This document shows positions 42,876-51,394 of a DNA stretch of 64,000 nucleotides, piece after piece. The stretch is from the NCBI RefSeq assembly GCF_900078195.1, contig NZ_FJVE01000004.1, positions 186,001 through 250,000 on the forward strand, written 5' to 3'. Under the pieces are notes generated by a model. It was not told the origin of the DNA. It ran no database searches and saw only the letters and a list, made by a program, of their open reading frames with translations. Numbering within the stretch: position 1 is the stretch's first letter; every line of letters begins with the position of its first letter. The stretch is from Clostridium sp. Marseille-P299. GTDB taxonomy: Bacteria > Bacillota > Clostridia > Lachnospirales > Lachnospiraceae. The position numbers and the translations under genes were made by a program.

Positions 42876-43590
42876 CACAACCGCCCTCTCCTATTCCATG
42901 ATCAATTTGATTTCGAAAAGCAATCGTAATTACTAAAATGAGTACCATTGCTACTAATATAAAAAAAGTTTGTCCAACAATCAATAACGAAACAATAGAA
43001 CATACTACACCGATAATGGCTGGAATATGATTTTTCTGCGACTTCCATTGTTCTACAAAGATAACAACAAACAAGGCAGTTAGGGCAAAATCAAGTCCTG
43101 CAGTCTCAAACTTTATAAATGAACCAATAAAGGCTCCAAATGCTGTACCAATGACCCAATACAAATAATTTAGTAAGGATACAAAAACATAAAACATAGT
43201 TTTATTTGTTCCTTCTTTTGGCGTTGCATTGCATACAACGGAAAAGGTTTCATCACATAATGTAAATATCAAAAAAGGTTTGGCCTTTTTCATACCTTTA
43301 TATTTTTGCAACATAGATAATCCATAAAATAAATGTCTTGCATTCACTAAAAAGGATAAAAACAAAGCATATACCGGATTAAATGTGGATACTAACAGTG
43401 TTATGGAAACATACTGCATGCTGCCACAAAATGCTATCAAACTCATTAAAATAGCAAAAATAGGAGCATATCCTTTACTAGACATTAATACCCCATAAGC
43501 AGTTCCAAGAACAATAAACCCAACAAATACTGGTATTGTATATGGAAATGCATCCTTGATAGCAATTTTATACTGTTCACGACGCGTCAT
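42853..43590 (-). CDS. azlC: AzlC-family branched-chain amino acid exporter
   Basis: Membrane protein of 245 aa with about seven helices. Family motifs GTAYGVLMSSKGY, CGSMQYVSITLL and NARHLFYGLSML are present. The C-terminal end GEGGCDECSNDK carries a CxxC pair that overlaps the azlD start. The role is efflux of branched-chain amino acids. SD AAGGAG, 7-nt spacing. The good sigma-A promoter upstream and the terminator downstream define a two-gene operon. No Lrp-type regulator lies nearby. Confidence 0.92.
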   Translation of the reverse strand: MTRREQYKIAIKDAFPYTIPVFVGFIVLGTAYGVLMSSKGYAPIFAILMSLIAFCGSMQYVSITLLVSTFNPVYALFLSFLVNARHLFYGLSMLQKYKGMKKAKPFLIFTLCDETFSVVCNATPKEGTNKTMFYVFVSLLNYLYWVIGTAFGAFIGSFIKFETAGLDFALTALFVVIFVEQWKSQKNHIPAIIGVVCSIVSLLIVGQTFFILVAMVLILVITIAFRNQIDHGIGEGGCDECSNDK

Positions 43591-43668
43591 AATCCTACTC
43601 CTTATCTATGTATATTTGTGTATGTTTATACATTTTCATGTATTCTTCTTTTAAATACTATTCCTTCT

Positions 43669-43697
43669 ATTAAACATCAAACAACCCTATATGTCAA
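43669..43697 (-). promoter_or_regulatory. Sigma-A promoter of azlCD
   Basis: On the minus strand TTGACA (43692-43697), 17 nt, TTTAAT (43669-43674), with TG before the -10. This is the closest match to consensus among the promoters listed. Confidence 0.7.
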
Positions 43698-43777
43698 GTA
43701 TAACCACGGTGGTCAATATATTGTTTTTTACTTCAACACATAATAATAGTTATATTATTACATGTATTATGTATTGT

Positions 43778-43978
43778 TTGAAAGTGGGAATTAAAATTAT
43801 TTTTTTAATAAAGAATGGAATCTTATTCACAATGTCCGATGATAATAATGTTGACTTAGGTGATATATTAATAAATGATGGGAAAGTAATTAACATTGCT
43901 TCGACAATTGATTCATATGAATTTTCAGATACCAAAATCTTTATTATGCGTGCAGCTATCACCTCCGTGAGGGTATAA
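43778..43978 (+). pseudogene. 5' fragment of an amidohydrolase gene
   Basis: About 66 codons that read like the start of a metal-dependent amidohydrolase: a first strand IFLIKNGILFTMSDDNN, then DLGDILINDGKVINIAS, then DTKIFIMRAAITSVRV and a stop. In intact members this is where D.RG..V.PG.ID.H.H follows, so the gene ends just before the metal-binding HxH motif and lacks the whole catalytic barrel. The start codon (TTG at 43778) has no good SD. The fragment runs into the terminator of the MATE gene. Family assignment is by motif recall only; specificity cannot be given. Confidence 0.6.
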
Positions 43979-44015
43979 AAATGATCAACGCTGTTAAACT
44001 TTGCAACGTTGATCA
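43976..44015 (-). terminator. Terminator of the MATE transporter gene
   Basis: TGATCAACG (43982-43990) pairs with CGTTGATCA (44007-44015) and is followed by five T on the minus strand. It begins 9 nt after the stop. Confidence 0.8.
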
Positions 44016-44023
44016 ACATATAT

Positions 44024-45391
44024 CTATGCAATTTTTCGTTGATTCAAAATACGATTAATAAATAGCAAATAAATGCTTGTAGATACAATACCCGCTACAA
44101 TATCTACCACTGGTTCTGTATAAAAGGCTGAATCAACACCAAAGACTGCCGGGAATACAAGTACGCATACAAAGAAAAGAAATTTACGGGATAATGATAA
44201 TGGTAAGGACATTTTAACAATTCCCATACCTGTAAACCCATCAACGATTGTATACTGTAAGGCAAGTGGAATAATTCCAAGGGTATATACTTTAATTGCC
44301 CATCTACAGTATTTCATATACTCAACATTGTTCGTAAACATTTGAACAAATATATCTGGGATGGTATTTGCTATTACCATCATAACACTTGTAAAGATGA
44401 CTGCAATTAAGGCGATATAACGCTGTGCTTGTTTAATTCTATCAATTTGCTTTGCACCATAGTTATAGCCTAAAATAGCTTGGGTTCCACCTGTAATTCC
44501 TCCAAGAGGCATTGTAATAATTAACATAAAGCTTTGTACAATTGTAGCACATGTAACAAGCATGTCCCCATTTTGGACACCGCCATATTTTTGTAAAACC
44601 ATATTCAAAACAATGATTAATACATTATCAGAGGCTAGAATTATAAATGGTGCAAGTCCCAGTATAAGCACTTGTTTTAAGACCTTAACAGAATAGCCTC
44701 CAAAGGTTATTTTAATTGGAACGCGATTACCAAATAATATATATAGAATAAAGAGTGCCGATAGCGCTTGTGAAAGTACAGTTGCAATTGCAGCTCCTTT
44801 TACTCCTAGTCCAAACGCAAAAATAAAAATTGGGTCTAATATAATATTAGCCACTGCGCCAATAATTACAGAATACATTCCTATTTTCGCAAAGCCTTGA
44901 CATATAATAAATTGGTTCATTCCTGCGGCAATGAATGCAAAAACAGTACCTAATACATAGACGCTCATATAATTTTCCGCGTAAACAAATGTTTCCTCAC
45001 TTGCTCCAAACCACATAATCATTTTATTTTTTAATAGCAAAGTGATAATTGTTAGTACGATACCAATAGAAATAATTCCGATAAAGCAGTTCGCTAAAAT
45101 CTTTTTTGCCCCTTCTTCATCTTTTTCGCCCATTCTTATGCTTAATAAAGGAGCCCCTCCAATGCCAATCCAAAATGCAAATGATGCAATTAAATTTACG
45201 ATTGGCCCAGTGACTCCTACACCAGCTAAAGCTGTTTCCCCTATTTCTTTCATGTGTCCAATATACATTCGGTCAACAATACTATAAAGCACACTTACAA
45301 ATTGCGCTAGCATCGATGGTATTGCTAACCGAAGTACCAGACGTTTTACAGAATCTTTTCCTAAGTCATTCTCAACTTTTCTTCCGCCCAT
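44024..45391 (-). CDS. MATE-family efflux transporter
   Basis: Multidrug and toxin extrusion transporter of 455 aa with 12 predicted helices in two MatE halves. It is driven by Na+ or H+ and exports cationic or other small molecules. Family features: VDRMYIGHMKEIGETALAGVG near residue 30, GGITGGTQAILGYNYGAKQ at the start of the second half, and conserved Pro/Gly kinks. Substrate unknown. The ATG at 45391 follows AGGTG by 6 nt; a GTG 9 nt upstream overlaps the SD. Monocistronic. Confidence 0.9.
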   Translation of the reverse strand: MGGRKVENDLGKDSVKRLVLRLAIPSMLAQFVSVLYSIVDRMYIGHMKEIGETALAGVGVTGPIVNLIASFAFWIGIGGAPLLSIRMGEKDEEGAKKILANCFIGIISIGIVLTIITLLLKNKMIMWFGASEETFVYAENYMSVYVLGTVFAFIAAGMNQFIICQGFAKIGMYSVIIGAVANIILDPIFIFAFGLGVKGAAIATVLSQALSALFILYILFGNRVPIKITFGGYSVKVLKQVLILGLAPFIILASDNVLIIVLNMVLQKYGGVQNGDMLVTCATIVQSFMLIITMPLGGITGGTQAILGYNYGAKQIDRIKQAQRYIALIAVIFTSVMMVIANTIPDIFVQMFTNNVEYMKYCRWAIKVYTLGIIPLALQYTIVDGFTGMGIVKMSLPLSLSRKFLFFVCVLVFPAVFGVDSAFYTEPVVDIVAGIVSTSIYLLFINRILNQRKIA

Positions 45392-45497
45392 TGTATTCAC
45401 CTATCATTAATTTATTTGATATAATTCATTGTACCAAATGAAACTATACTAAAATAAAAAAATAAGGTCAATAGGAAAAATAAAAAATTAATTACAC

Positions 45498-46199
45498 TTA
45501 GTCATCTCTTCCAAACAAACGAAGTAATCGTAAAAAGATATTAATAAAATCTAGATATAACTCAAGAGCTCCAAACAAAGCAATTGCCGTAGTTGACATA
45601 CCGATATTAGTCTTAGACATCTCTTTTATCTTTTGCATATCATAAGCTGTAAGCCCAATAAATATAGCCAATCCAACGATAGATATCATAAAATCAAGAC
45701 CTGAACTCTTCATAAAGATATTAATAACACTAAGTACAATAACCCCTATTAAACCCATCATTCCAATGGATCCAACACTTGTTAAATCACTTTTTGTTAC
45801 ATACCCATAAACTGCCATTAAGCCAAATACAATCGCTGCTATTACAAATACAGAAAAAATTGATCCTATTTCATATACTAAAAATATTGTAGATAGAGTA
45901 GCACCATTGATTACTGCATACAGTAAAAATAATGCGCCTGCAAGACCAACTTTCTTTTTCTCAAGTACCCTAGTAGCTGCAAATACAACTCCTAATTCAA
46001 CTATCAATAAAACAAACATCGACTGGTTGCTTAAGAATTCAGTGAAACCTGTGTCATAAACAATAAATGCAGAAATAGCAGAAACAAATAACCCGATAAA
46101 CATAAATATAAATGTTTTTGACATAACCAAACTTGTTTCCATAGCATCTATTCTATTAGGTGATGCATATTGATCGTATTTCCCGATGTTATTATCCAT
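45498..46199 (-). CDS. Bax inhibitor-1 / YccA-family membrane protein
   Basis: Membrane protein of 233 aa with seven hydrophobic helices and a short polar N-terminus (MDNNIGKYDQYASPNR). The family end DFINIFLRLLRLFGRD and the segment TAYDMQKIKEM are hallmarks of the BI-1/YbhL/YetJ group; Bacillus YetJ is a pH-sensitive calcium leak channel. A role in ion homeostasis is possible here but unproved. SD AGGAG precedes the ATG. No operon partner. Confidence 0.9.
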   Translation of the reverse strand: MDNNIGKYDQYASPNRIDAMETSLVMSKTFIFMFIGLFVSAISAFIVYDTGFTEFLSNQSMFVLLIVELGVVFAATRVLEKKKVGLAGALFLLYAVINGATLSTIFLVYEIGSIFSVFVIAAIVFGLMAVYGYVTKSDLTSVGSIGMMGLIGVIVLSVINIFMKSSGLDFMISIVGLAIFIGLTAYDMQKIKEMSKTNIGMSTTAIALFGALELYLDFINIFLRLLRLFGRDD

Positions 46200-46353
46200 T
46201 TAAATCACTCCTATTTTTATTCATATTTTAGTGACTATATCACATTATTATTTTACAATATGTACCATTGATATGCAATGTTTTTTATGTACACATTCCT
46301 TTTTTCCGCATATGCTGTAGTATTAGCGTATGAATTATATGGAGGCAATTTAT

Positions 46354-46848
46354 ATGACAAACTTTCGTTCATTTGAAGGGACGATTATACAAATAGATAA
46401 TGCCTGGACTGATAGTACAATAAATTCCGGTTGTACTCAACAATTTTCCGTTGTGAATGAATCTGGAGATATGGTTAATTTTATAGTTACCTCAGATACC
46501 TATATTTTAGATCATAAAATGTTAGAAATCGGGGATCATGTCATTGGCTTTTATGATGCGAACGCTCCAGTTCCATTTATCTTTCCACCTCAGTACAGAG
46601 CAATTGTTATGGCCAGAGTTTCTCGCAGCGAAACTATAGCAGTTGATTATTTTAACAGACAACTGGTAAGTAGCGATGGCTTTTTAAAACTAAACATCGG
46701 ACCTTCTACAATGATTATGTTAACAAATGGACAGCGCTTTACTGGAAATCCGTCCAACAATAATTTAGTTGTTGTGTATAGTTTCTCTACTCGCAGTATT
46801 CCAGCTCAGACAACACCTAGTAAAATTATTGTGCTTTGTTCGAAGTAA
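46354..46848 (+). CDS. Conserved protein of unknown function with tandemly amplified 3' end
   Basis: Protein of 164 aa, soluble and beta-rich, without signal peptide, that I cannot assign to a named family. Features: an opening FRSFEGTIIQIDNAW, then CTQQFSVVNESGDMVNFIV, DHKMLEIGDHVIGFYDANAPVPFIFPP and a C-terminal NNLVVVYSFSTRSIPAQTTP. It gives an impression of two OB-fold-like beta halves. The ATG at 46354 (GGAGG, 8-nt spacing) is chosen over an ATG 24 nt upstream. The last 25 nt of the coding sequence are the first unit of a tandem array that continues for about 150 nt past the stop. Monocistronic. Confidence 0.75.
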   Translation: MTNFRSFEGTIIQIDNAWTDSTINSGCTQQFSVVNESGDMVNFIVTSDTYILDHKMLEIGDHVIGFYDANAPVPFIFPPQYRAIVMARVSRSETIAVDYFNRQLVSSDGFLKLNIGPSTMIMLTNGQRFTGNPSNNNLVVVYSFSTRSIPAQTTPSKIIVLCSK

Positions 46849-46994
46849 AATTAAAGTGCATTGTTTGAAGTAAATATAAAGTACTTTGTTCTTAATAAAT
46901 GTAAAGTACTTTGCCCGGTGTAAATATAAAGTACTTTGCTCAACGTAAATATAAAGTACATTGCTTAAAGTATATAAATAGCTCTATGCTCAAA
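46820..46994 (+). repeat. 25-bp tandem array beginning inside a coding sequence
   Basis: Seven consecutive 25-nt units starting at 46820, 46845, 46870, 46895, 46920, 46945 and 46970, with a decayed eighth. The best-conserved core is GTAAATATAAAGTACTTTG. Unit 1 is the final coding segment; unit 2 begins with the G of the last codon and supplies the TAA stop. Confidence 0.95.
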
Positions 46995-47041
46995 GTATAT
47001 TCCCAAGGCAAATATAAATAATATCTGTTTTTTAAATTGAC

Positions 47042-47157
47042 TGTTTCATACTAATTATGTGTAATTCTATACTCCTCTCCATAACAATAAAAATGGATTT
47101 TAAAACGAATTACCTGCACTATTAAACTTAACATAATTAGTATGAAACATTACCTTT
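47042..47157 (+). terminator. 19-bp perfect inverted repeat with 70-nt loop and T-run
   Basis: Arms TGTTTCATACTAATTATGT (47042-47060) and ACATAATTAGTATGAAACA (47131-47149) match perfectly. A nested GTAATTC/GAATTAC pair lies inside. ACC and seven T follow, so it can act as a terminator for the upstream gene or array transcript. The unusual arm length makes a mobile-element remnant an alternative. Confidence 0.55.
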
Positions 47158-47354
47158 TTTTCTCTAATAACTGCTCATGAAATGAACCTTCTTACCTTCT
47201 TTTTTATAGACCTAAGAATCTATTGTAATCTTTAATTTTATCTGATATATTAAGAATATTGAATCGAGTCTGAAATCCATATTACTATTCTAAGTAAATC
47301 ATCTGTGGTTTGAAATTCGAAACATCTAAAATTAAATCCATACAGGAGTAAAGT

Positions 47355-48806
47355 ATGAAAAAAAACAGAATATTGATATTTATGCTTGTACTTATTTCAT
47401 CTTCATGGCTAGGACTAGCTGTACATGCAAACAGCACCTTCATATTGAATAAAAAGAAGGTCACGATGGAAGTGGACTCAACATTAAAACTATCTACCAG
47501 TAATGTTACTGAGAATGATGTTACATGGAGTACCAGCGATCCTTTGGTAGCAACGGTTTCTGATGGAACTATTACTGCTATTGCAAAGGGAACTGCCACA
47601 ATTACAGCAACTTATCAAGACCAGTCTTATACCTGCAAAGTAAATGTTTTAGACAGCAATGACGATAGCATTCTAAGCTTAGCAAACCTTCCTACATTAC
47701 CAACAAATATGTATGAGGTTGATATCAATTCTACTATGGAGAATCTTCTATCTACAACGAAATCTTTAATGACCATAGGAATTGATAAAACATATATTGA
47801 TGTCAATGATGCAGATTATTCAGATGGTTCTACTCCAGCTTTTGCCGCTGTAACTTCAAGCACTAACAAAGATGCATACATAACAAAAATTAGTTCACCT
47901 GAAAAAGGAATTATTCGCTTTCATTTTAATACTATAATAACAAATGCCACTACTGTTGTTATTAATTATACGAAACAAGAAAGACCTGCCATCTCTGAAA
48001 AGGAAGTAGACTTAGTTATTTTTATGGGACAATCTAACGCTTCTGGTGTAGGAACTGCTAGTCTTGCTCCAAGCGTTAAAAGTTATATGGGAAGTGAATT
48101 CCGTGCAATTTCTGACCCAACAACACTTTATGATATCCAAGAGCCTTTTGGTAGAGACGAGAACAAGGAATTTGCTATTAATGATCGAAAATTAAAATCT
48201 GGATCTTTAGTATCCGCTTTTGTTAATTCCTATTACACTCAAACAGGTCACAAACTTATTTGTGTTAGCGCTTCTCAAGGAGCTACTTCAATCACTTCTT
48301 GGCAACCAGAAGGAAGTAAATTAGAAGATGCAATCAATCGTTTCCAGTCTGCAAAAACCTGGCTTGAGCAAAATGGATACACGATAAACAATAAGTTTGT
48401 TGTATGGCTACAAGGCGAAACCGATGGTGGATTAGGTTTAAGCTCTGAAGCTTATACGAATTATCTTAATAAAACAATCGATGCCATGTTAGAGAATGGT
48501 GCAGATAATTTTTATATTATACGAATAGGTAATAACAGAGATAATCCATATCTTTATCAACCTATAATCGATGCTCAAACGGAGCTATGTAAATCAAAAT
48601 CTCGTACTGTTTTAGTTTCAACAAAGTTAAGTATCATGGGAGAATGTGGTCTTATGAAAGATCAGTTTCATTATACTCAACATGGTTATAATATTGTTGG
48701 ATATGACGCTGGTATGAATGTTGCATATCACATTTTAACTGGAAAAGAACCTACTCTTTATGATTATCAAACCAAGGGTACTTACCAGTCTTATACAAAA
48801 AACTAA
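47355..48806 (+). CDS. Secreted SASA-type (SGNH) carbohydrate esterase with Ig-like domain
   Basis: Exported esterase of 483 aa. The signal peptide (1-26, ending AVHA) is followed by a bacterial Ig-like (BIG2) domain (about 28-98: TWSTSDPLVATVSDGTITA, KGTATITATY), a linker domain, and the SASA/DUF303 catalytic domain (about 217-465). The nucleophile is S227 in VIFMGQSNASG, then WLQGETDGG, and the Asp/His pair in KDQFHYTQHGYN near 432-437. Relatives (including CE6) remove acetyl groups from xylan or sialic acid; plant polysaccharide deacetylation is likely here (inference). SD AGGAG. Monocistronic, with a strong terminator. Confidence 0.88.
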   Translation: MKKNRILIFMLVLISSSWLGLAVHANSTFILNKKKVTMEVDSTLKLSTSNVTENDVTWSTSDPLVATVSDGTITAIAKGTATITATYQDQSYTCKVNVLDSNDDSILSLANLPTLPTNMYEVDINSTMENLLSTTKSLMTIGIDKTYIDVNDADYSDGSTPAFAAVTSSTNKDAYITKISSPEKGIIRFHFNTIITNATTVVINYTKQERPAISEKEVDLVIFMGQSNASGVGTASLAPSVKSYMGSEFRAISDPTTLYDIQEPFGRDENKEFAINDRKLKSGSLVSAFVNSYYTQTGHKLICVSASQGATSITSWQPEGSKLEDAINRFQSAKTWLEQNGYTINNKFVVWLQGETDGGLGLSSEAYTNYLNKTIDAMLENGADNFYIIRIGNNRDNPYLYQPIIDAQTELCKSKSRTVLVSTKLSIMGECGLMKDQFHYTQHGYNIVGYDAGMNVAYHILTGKEPTLYDYQTKGTYQSYTKN

Positions 48807-48847
48807 AAGAACAAAGCATAAATGCTTTTATTTCCTTTCATTTAAAA

Positions 48848-48915
48848 AGAGGCTCAATCAAATCTTGTAACCTTTATAAGGTTGCGTTATAAGATTTAAT
48901 TGAGCCTTATTTTTA
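48848..48915. terminator. Terminator between esterase and response regulator genes
   Basis: AGGCTCAAT...AAATCTT...TAACC pairs with GGTT...AAGATTT...ATTGAGCCT and is followed by T-runs; convergent genes on both sides. Confidence 0.85.
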
Positions 48916-48941
48916 TTTATATATTACTAAGGAATGGTTTA

Positions 48942-49718
48942 TTATTCCGATTGAATTTCTTTCTTTCCAATTTGATTCCGATATTCGTTTGCAGAAATTC
49001 CTATAATCTTTTTAAATACTCTTGAAAAATGTGCCATATCCATAAAGCCGACCATTTCAGCAACATCTCCAATTCGTAATGCTGGATCTTTTAACATTTC
49101 CTTTGCCTTTTCGATACGAACACTATTTAGTATTTCAGAAAAATTTTTATCTAAATGGCGATTTAATAGTTTACTTAAATGCCATTGACTTACATAAGTT
49201 TTTTCTGCTACCTCTGATAATGTTAGTTTCTGAGTATAATTACTTTCTATGTAATTCATTGCGTTTTTTACTATAAAGCTACTTGCTGCACTATTCTCGT
49301 CATCTGTGCCCTCTGATACTAATAAATCATCCTCTTTTTTAAACTCCGAAAGCTTAGATGTCATGCACTCAATGGCTTCTTCTATCTCATCCATATTGGA
49401 TGGTTTTAATAAAAATCTTGTAACGCCAAGTCGAATCGCCTGTTGCGCAAAGTCAAAATTTCTATAACCAGTTAAAATACTGATCATCATATTGGGAAAT
49501 TCTGATTTTAATCCTGCTATCATTTCTAGTCCATTTTGACCAGGCATTGAAATATCTGTTATTACAATGTCAGGTTTATATTCTCGTATAATACCAGCAC
49601 CCTCTATACCATCGTTTGCTTTTGCAACTAGCTTACAACGGAACTTCTCCCAGGGTACCATTCTTGAAATACCTTCCACTATAATTGGTTCATCATCAAT
49701 AATAACTACACGATACAT
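48942..49718 (-). CDS. YesN-type response regulator (short form)
   Basis: Regulator of 258 aa: receiver domain (1-120) with D8/D9, phosphoacceptor D55 in DIVITDISMPG and Lys in FLLKPSN, a short linker, then an AraC-type DNA-binding domain (about 150-250) with KLTLSEVAEKTYVSQWHLSKL and VGFMDMAHFSRVFKK. It lacks the long middle region of the other YesN regulator in this window. The ATG at 49718 has GGGGAGG 6 nt upstream. It lies downstream of a solute-binding protein and a YesM-type kinase on the same strand, which is presumably its kinase. Confidence 0.92.
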   Translation of the reverse strand: MYRVVIIDDEPIIVEGISRMVPWEKFRCKLVAKANDGIEGAGIIREYKPDIVITDISMPGQNGLEMIAGLKSEFPNMMISILTGYRNFDFAQQAIRLGVTRFLLKPSNMDEIEEAIECMTSKLSEFKKEDDLLVSEGTDDENSAASSFIVKNAMNYIESNYTQKLTLSEVAEKTYVSQWHLSKLLNRHLDKNFSEILNSVRIEKAKEMLKDPALRIGDVAEMVGFMDMAHFSRVFKKIIGISANEYRNQIGKKEIQSE

Positions 49719-49876
49719 AAGTAACCTCCCCAATATTAGACTGTTTTATCTAGCTACTTGTTTTCATGAAGAGAAAAAAGAGCTGCTTTGTGACTAACGC
49801 TGCCATAACATCTCCTCTTTTTATAATTTTATCCTTTATTTACTCTTGCTGTCTTAAAATGCATATCAACCTATCT

Positions 49877-51193
49877 CTATTTTCCATTGATCTTTAAAAC
49901 CTCATTGATTAAATCTTCCGCTGTTCTATCCCCAGCTACTACTTCAACAATACCAGCAGTTAATGTATTATAGGCTTCTTGTGATATTCTAGCATCAGAT
50001 GCCGGTGAAATACTCTTAGCAGAGTTAATAAATTGATACCCTGATCGTGCTAATGGTGTCATGCCATCGATTGGTTCAACTTCTGCCGCAGGTTGACCAT
50101 AACCATTCCAATATTTACGGATTGAATCTTTATTCGTATGAGCCATAACAAACTTAACTGCAGCATCTCGTTTATCTTGGTCTTCCCATGCCTTTTTGGT
50201 AATATAAAAACCAACAGAAACACCACCAATAATATCTCCTGTTTGACCTTTTCCACCTTCCATTGCTGGAAACGCCATAACAAGCGTGTTTTCTTGGTCA
50301 GTGATTCCACTTGCAAACCATGATCCAGTTAAAATCATTGCAGCCTTTTTCTCATTGAATAAAGTTTCTGCATATGCATTATCTATTGTATCTGTATCTG
50401 CCGGAAAAGCTCCCAAATCTTTTAATGTCTTAATCATTTCGATTCCCTGAATCCAATCATCAGGTGCAGATTCTGGAACGGTGGTATAGCCTGTTACTCC
50501 AGCAGACATAAGTAGTAAGTACTCAATCCAATAGTGTGGCACTTCATTTAAAGAAACCGCAAAAGGAATGATTCTATTCTCTTTAAAAGTCTCAATAGCA
50601 GTTAATAAGCTATCCCAATCATTTGGCAACGAAAGATTATATTTATCAAATAAATCTTTGTTGCAAAATATACCTTCCCAATATTTCGTTGTTGGCACCG
50701 CTCTTTGGACCCCGTCAGGATTCGCCGCAGAAGCTAAAGTGTCAGCAAGTATATCTTTTGCATAATCTGGATATTTTGATTTAATCTCTGCAATTGTTAC
50801 AAACTTATCTGTTGCAAGTACATCACTTGCATTTGCATCTGTAAAGAATTGAATCACATCTGGTTCATTACCAACTGAAAAATCAGCTGCAATCTTTGTC
50901 TTCCAATCTTGATTAGAAGCTTGGGAATCATCCTCTATTGTTATGTAATCAAATTCCTCCATAAATGCTTGATTAATTGCTTGATAGGTTGGTGCATTTG
51001 CATCCGTTTCACCATACATAGAAACAGTTGTTAATGTTACAGAATTCTTAGCCTCCTCGTTGGTCCCATTTGTGTCCCCTGATGTCATTTCATCCCCATT
51101 GCCATTACTGGTAGGTTTACTACATGCTGTCATTACTAACATAGATAAAGCAAGAACTAATAACAAAGCAACTAACATTCTAATTTTCTTCAT
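49877..51193 (-). CDS. Extracellular solute-binding lipoprotein (sugar type)
   Basis: Lipid-anchored ABC-type binding protein of 438 aa, family 1 (carbohydrate). The signal peptide ends in lipobox LVMTAC, with the Cys near residue 24, followed by an acidic Ser/Gly/Asn linker. The body has DVIQFFTDANAS, AVPTTKYWEGIFCNKDLFDKY, AAMILTGSWFASG and PAMEGGKG, typical of oligosaccharide binders. The ATG at 51193 (AAGGAGG, 5-nt spacing) is chosen; the open frame extends 38 codons upstream without signal character. No permease gene is adjacent: neighbours are a histidine kinase upstream and a response regulator downstream, so it may act in sensing rather than, or in addition to, import. Confidence 0.9.
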   Translation of the reverse strand: MKKIRMLVALLLVLALSMLVMTACSKPTSNGNGDEMTSGDTNGTNEEAKNSVTLTTVSMYGETDANAPTYQAINQAFMEEFDYITIEDDSQASNQDWKTKIAADFSVGNEPDVIQFFTDANASDVLATDKFVTIAEIKSKYPDYAKDILADTLASAANPDGVQRAVPTTKYWEGIFCNKDLFDKYNLSLPNDWDSLLTAIETFKENRIIPFAVSLNEVPHYWIEYLLLMSAGVTGYTTVPESAPDDWIQGIEMIKTLKDLGAFPADTDTIDNAYAETLFNEKKAAMILTGSWFASGITDQENTLVMAFPAMEGGKGQTGDIIGGVSVGFYITKKAWEDQDKRDAAVKFVMAHTNKDSIRKYWNGYGQPAAEVEPIDGMTPLARSGYQFINSAKSISPASDARISQEAYNTLTAGIVEVVAGDRTAEDLINEVLKINGK

Positions 51194-51289
51194 AACTTCC
51201 TCCTTAATTATGATTCCATTAGCTATATTGCCCCCAAGAATAAAACCTTCCATTTGTATATTCAACAGGTATAATATCATTATACTAGC

Positions 51290-51349
51290 ATTATACACAG
51301 TTTTCATTTGTTATTTTTGACTTTATTTGTTGTTTCTTGCTGATTTTTG
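51290..51349 (-). promoter_or_regulatory. Promoter region of the binding-protein gene with direct repeats
   Basis: TATAAT on the minus strand at 51290-51295, about 95 nt before the start, lacks a good -35. Upstream are two CAAAAAT copies exactly 30 nt apart (51313-51319, 51343-51349) within a CAA-rich stretch. This is compatible with an activator such as the adjacent AraC-type regulator. Confidence 0.35.
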
Positions 51350-51394
51350 GTTGTTTTTACAGCATATTTACCAAAAGTATACCATCTTTTGCTT

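Noticed and set aside
43750..44031. Minus-strand 93-codon open frame
   Set aside because: Antisense to the amidohydrolase remnant and overlaps the MATE terminator; the plus-strand frame has the recognisable protein pattern.
46820..46994. CRISPR-like array
   Set aside because: Units follow one another without spacers, diverge progressively and start inside a gene; no cas genes nearby.
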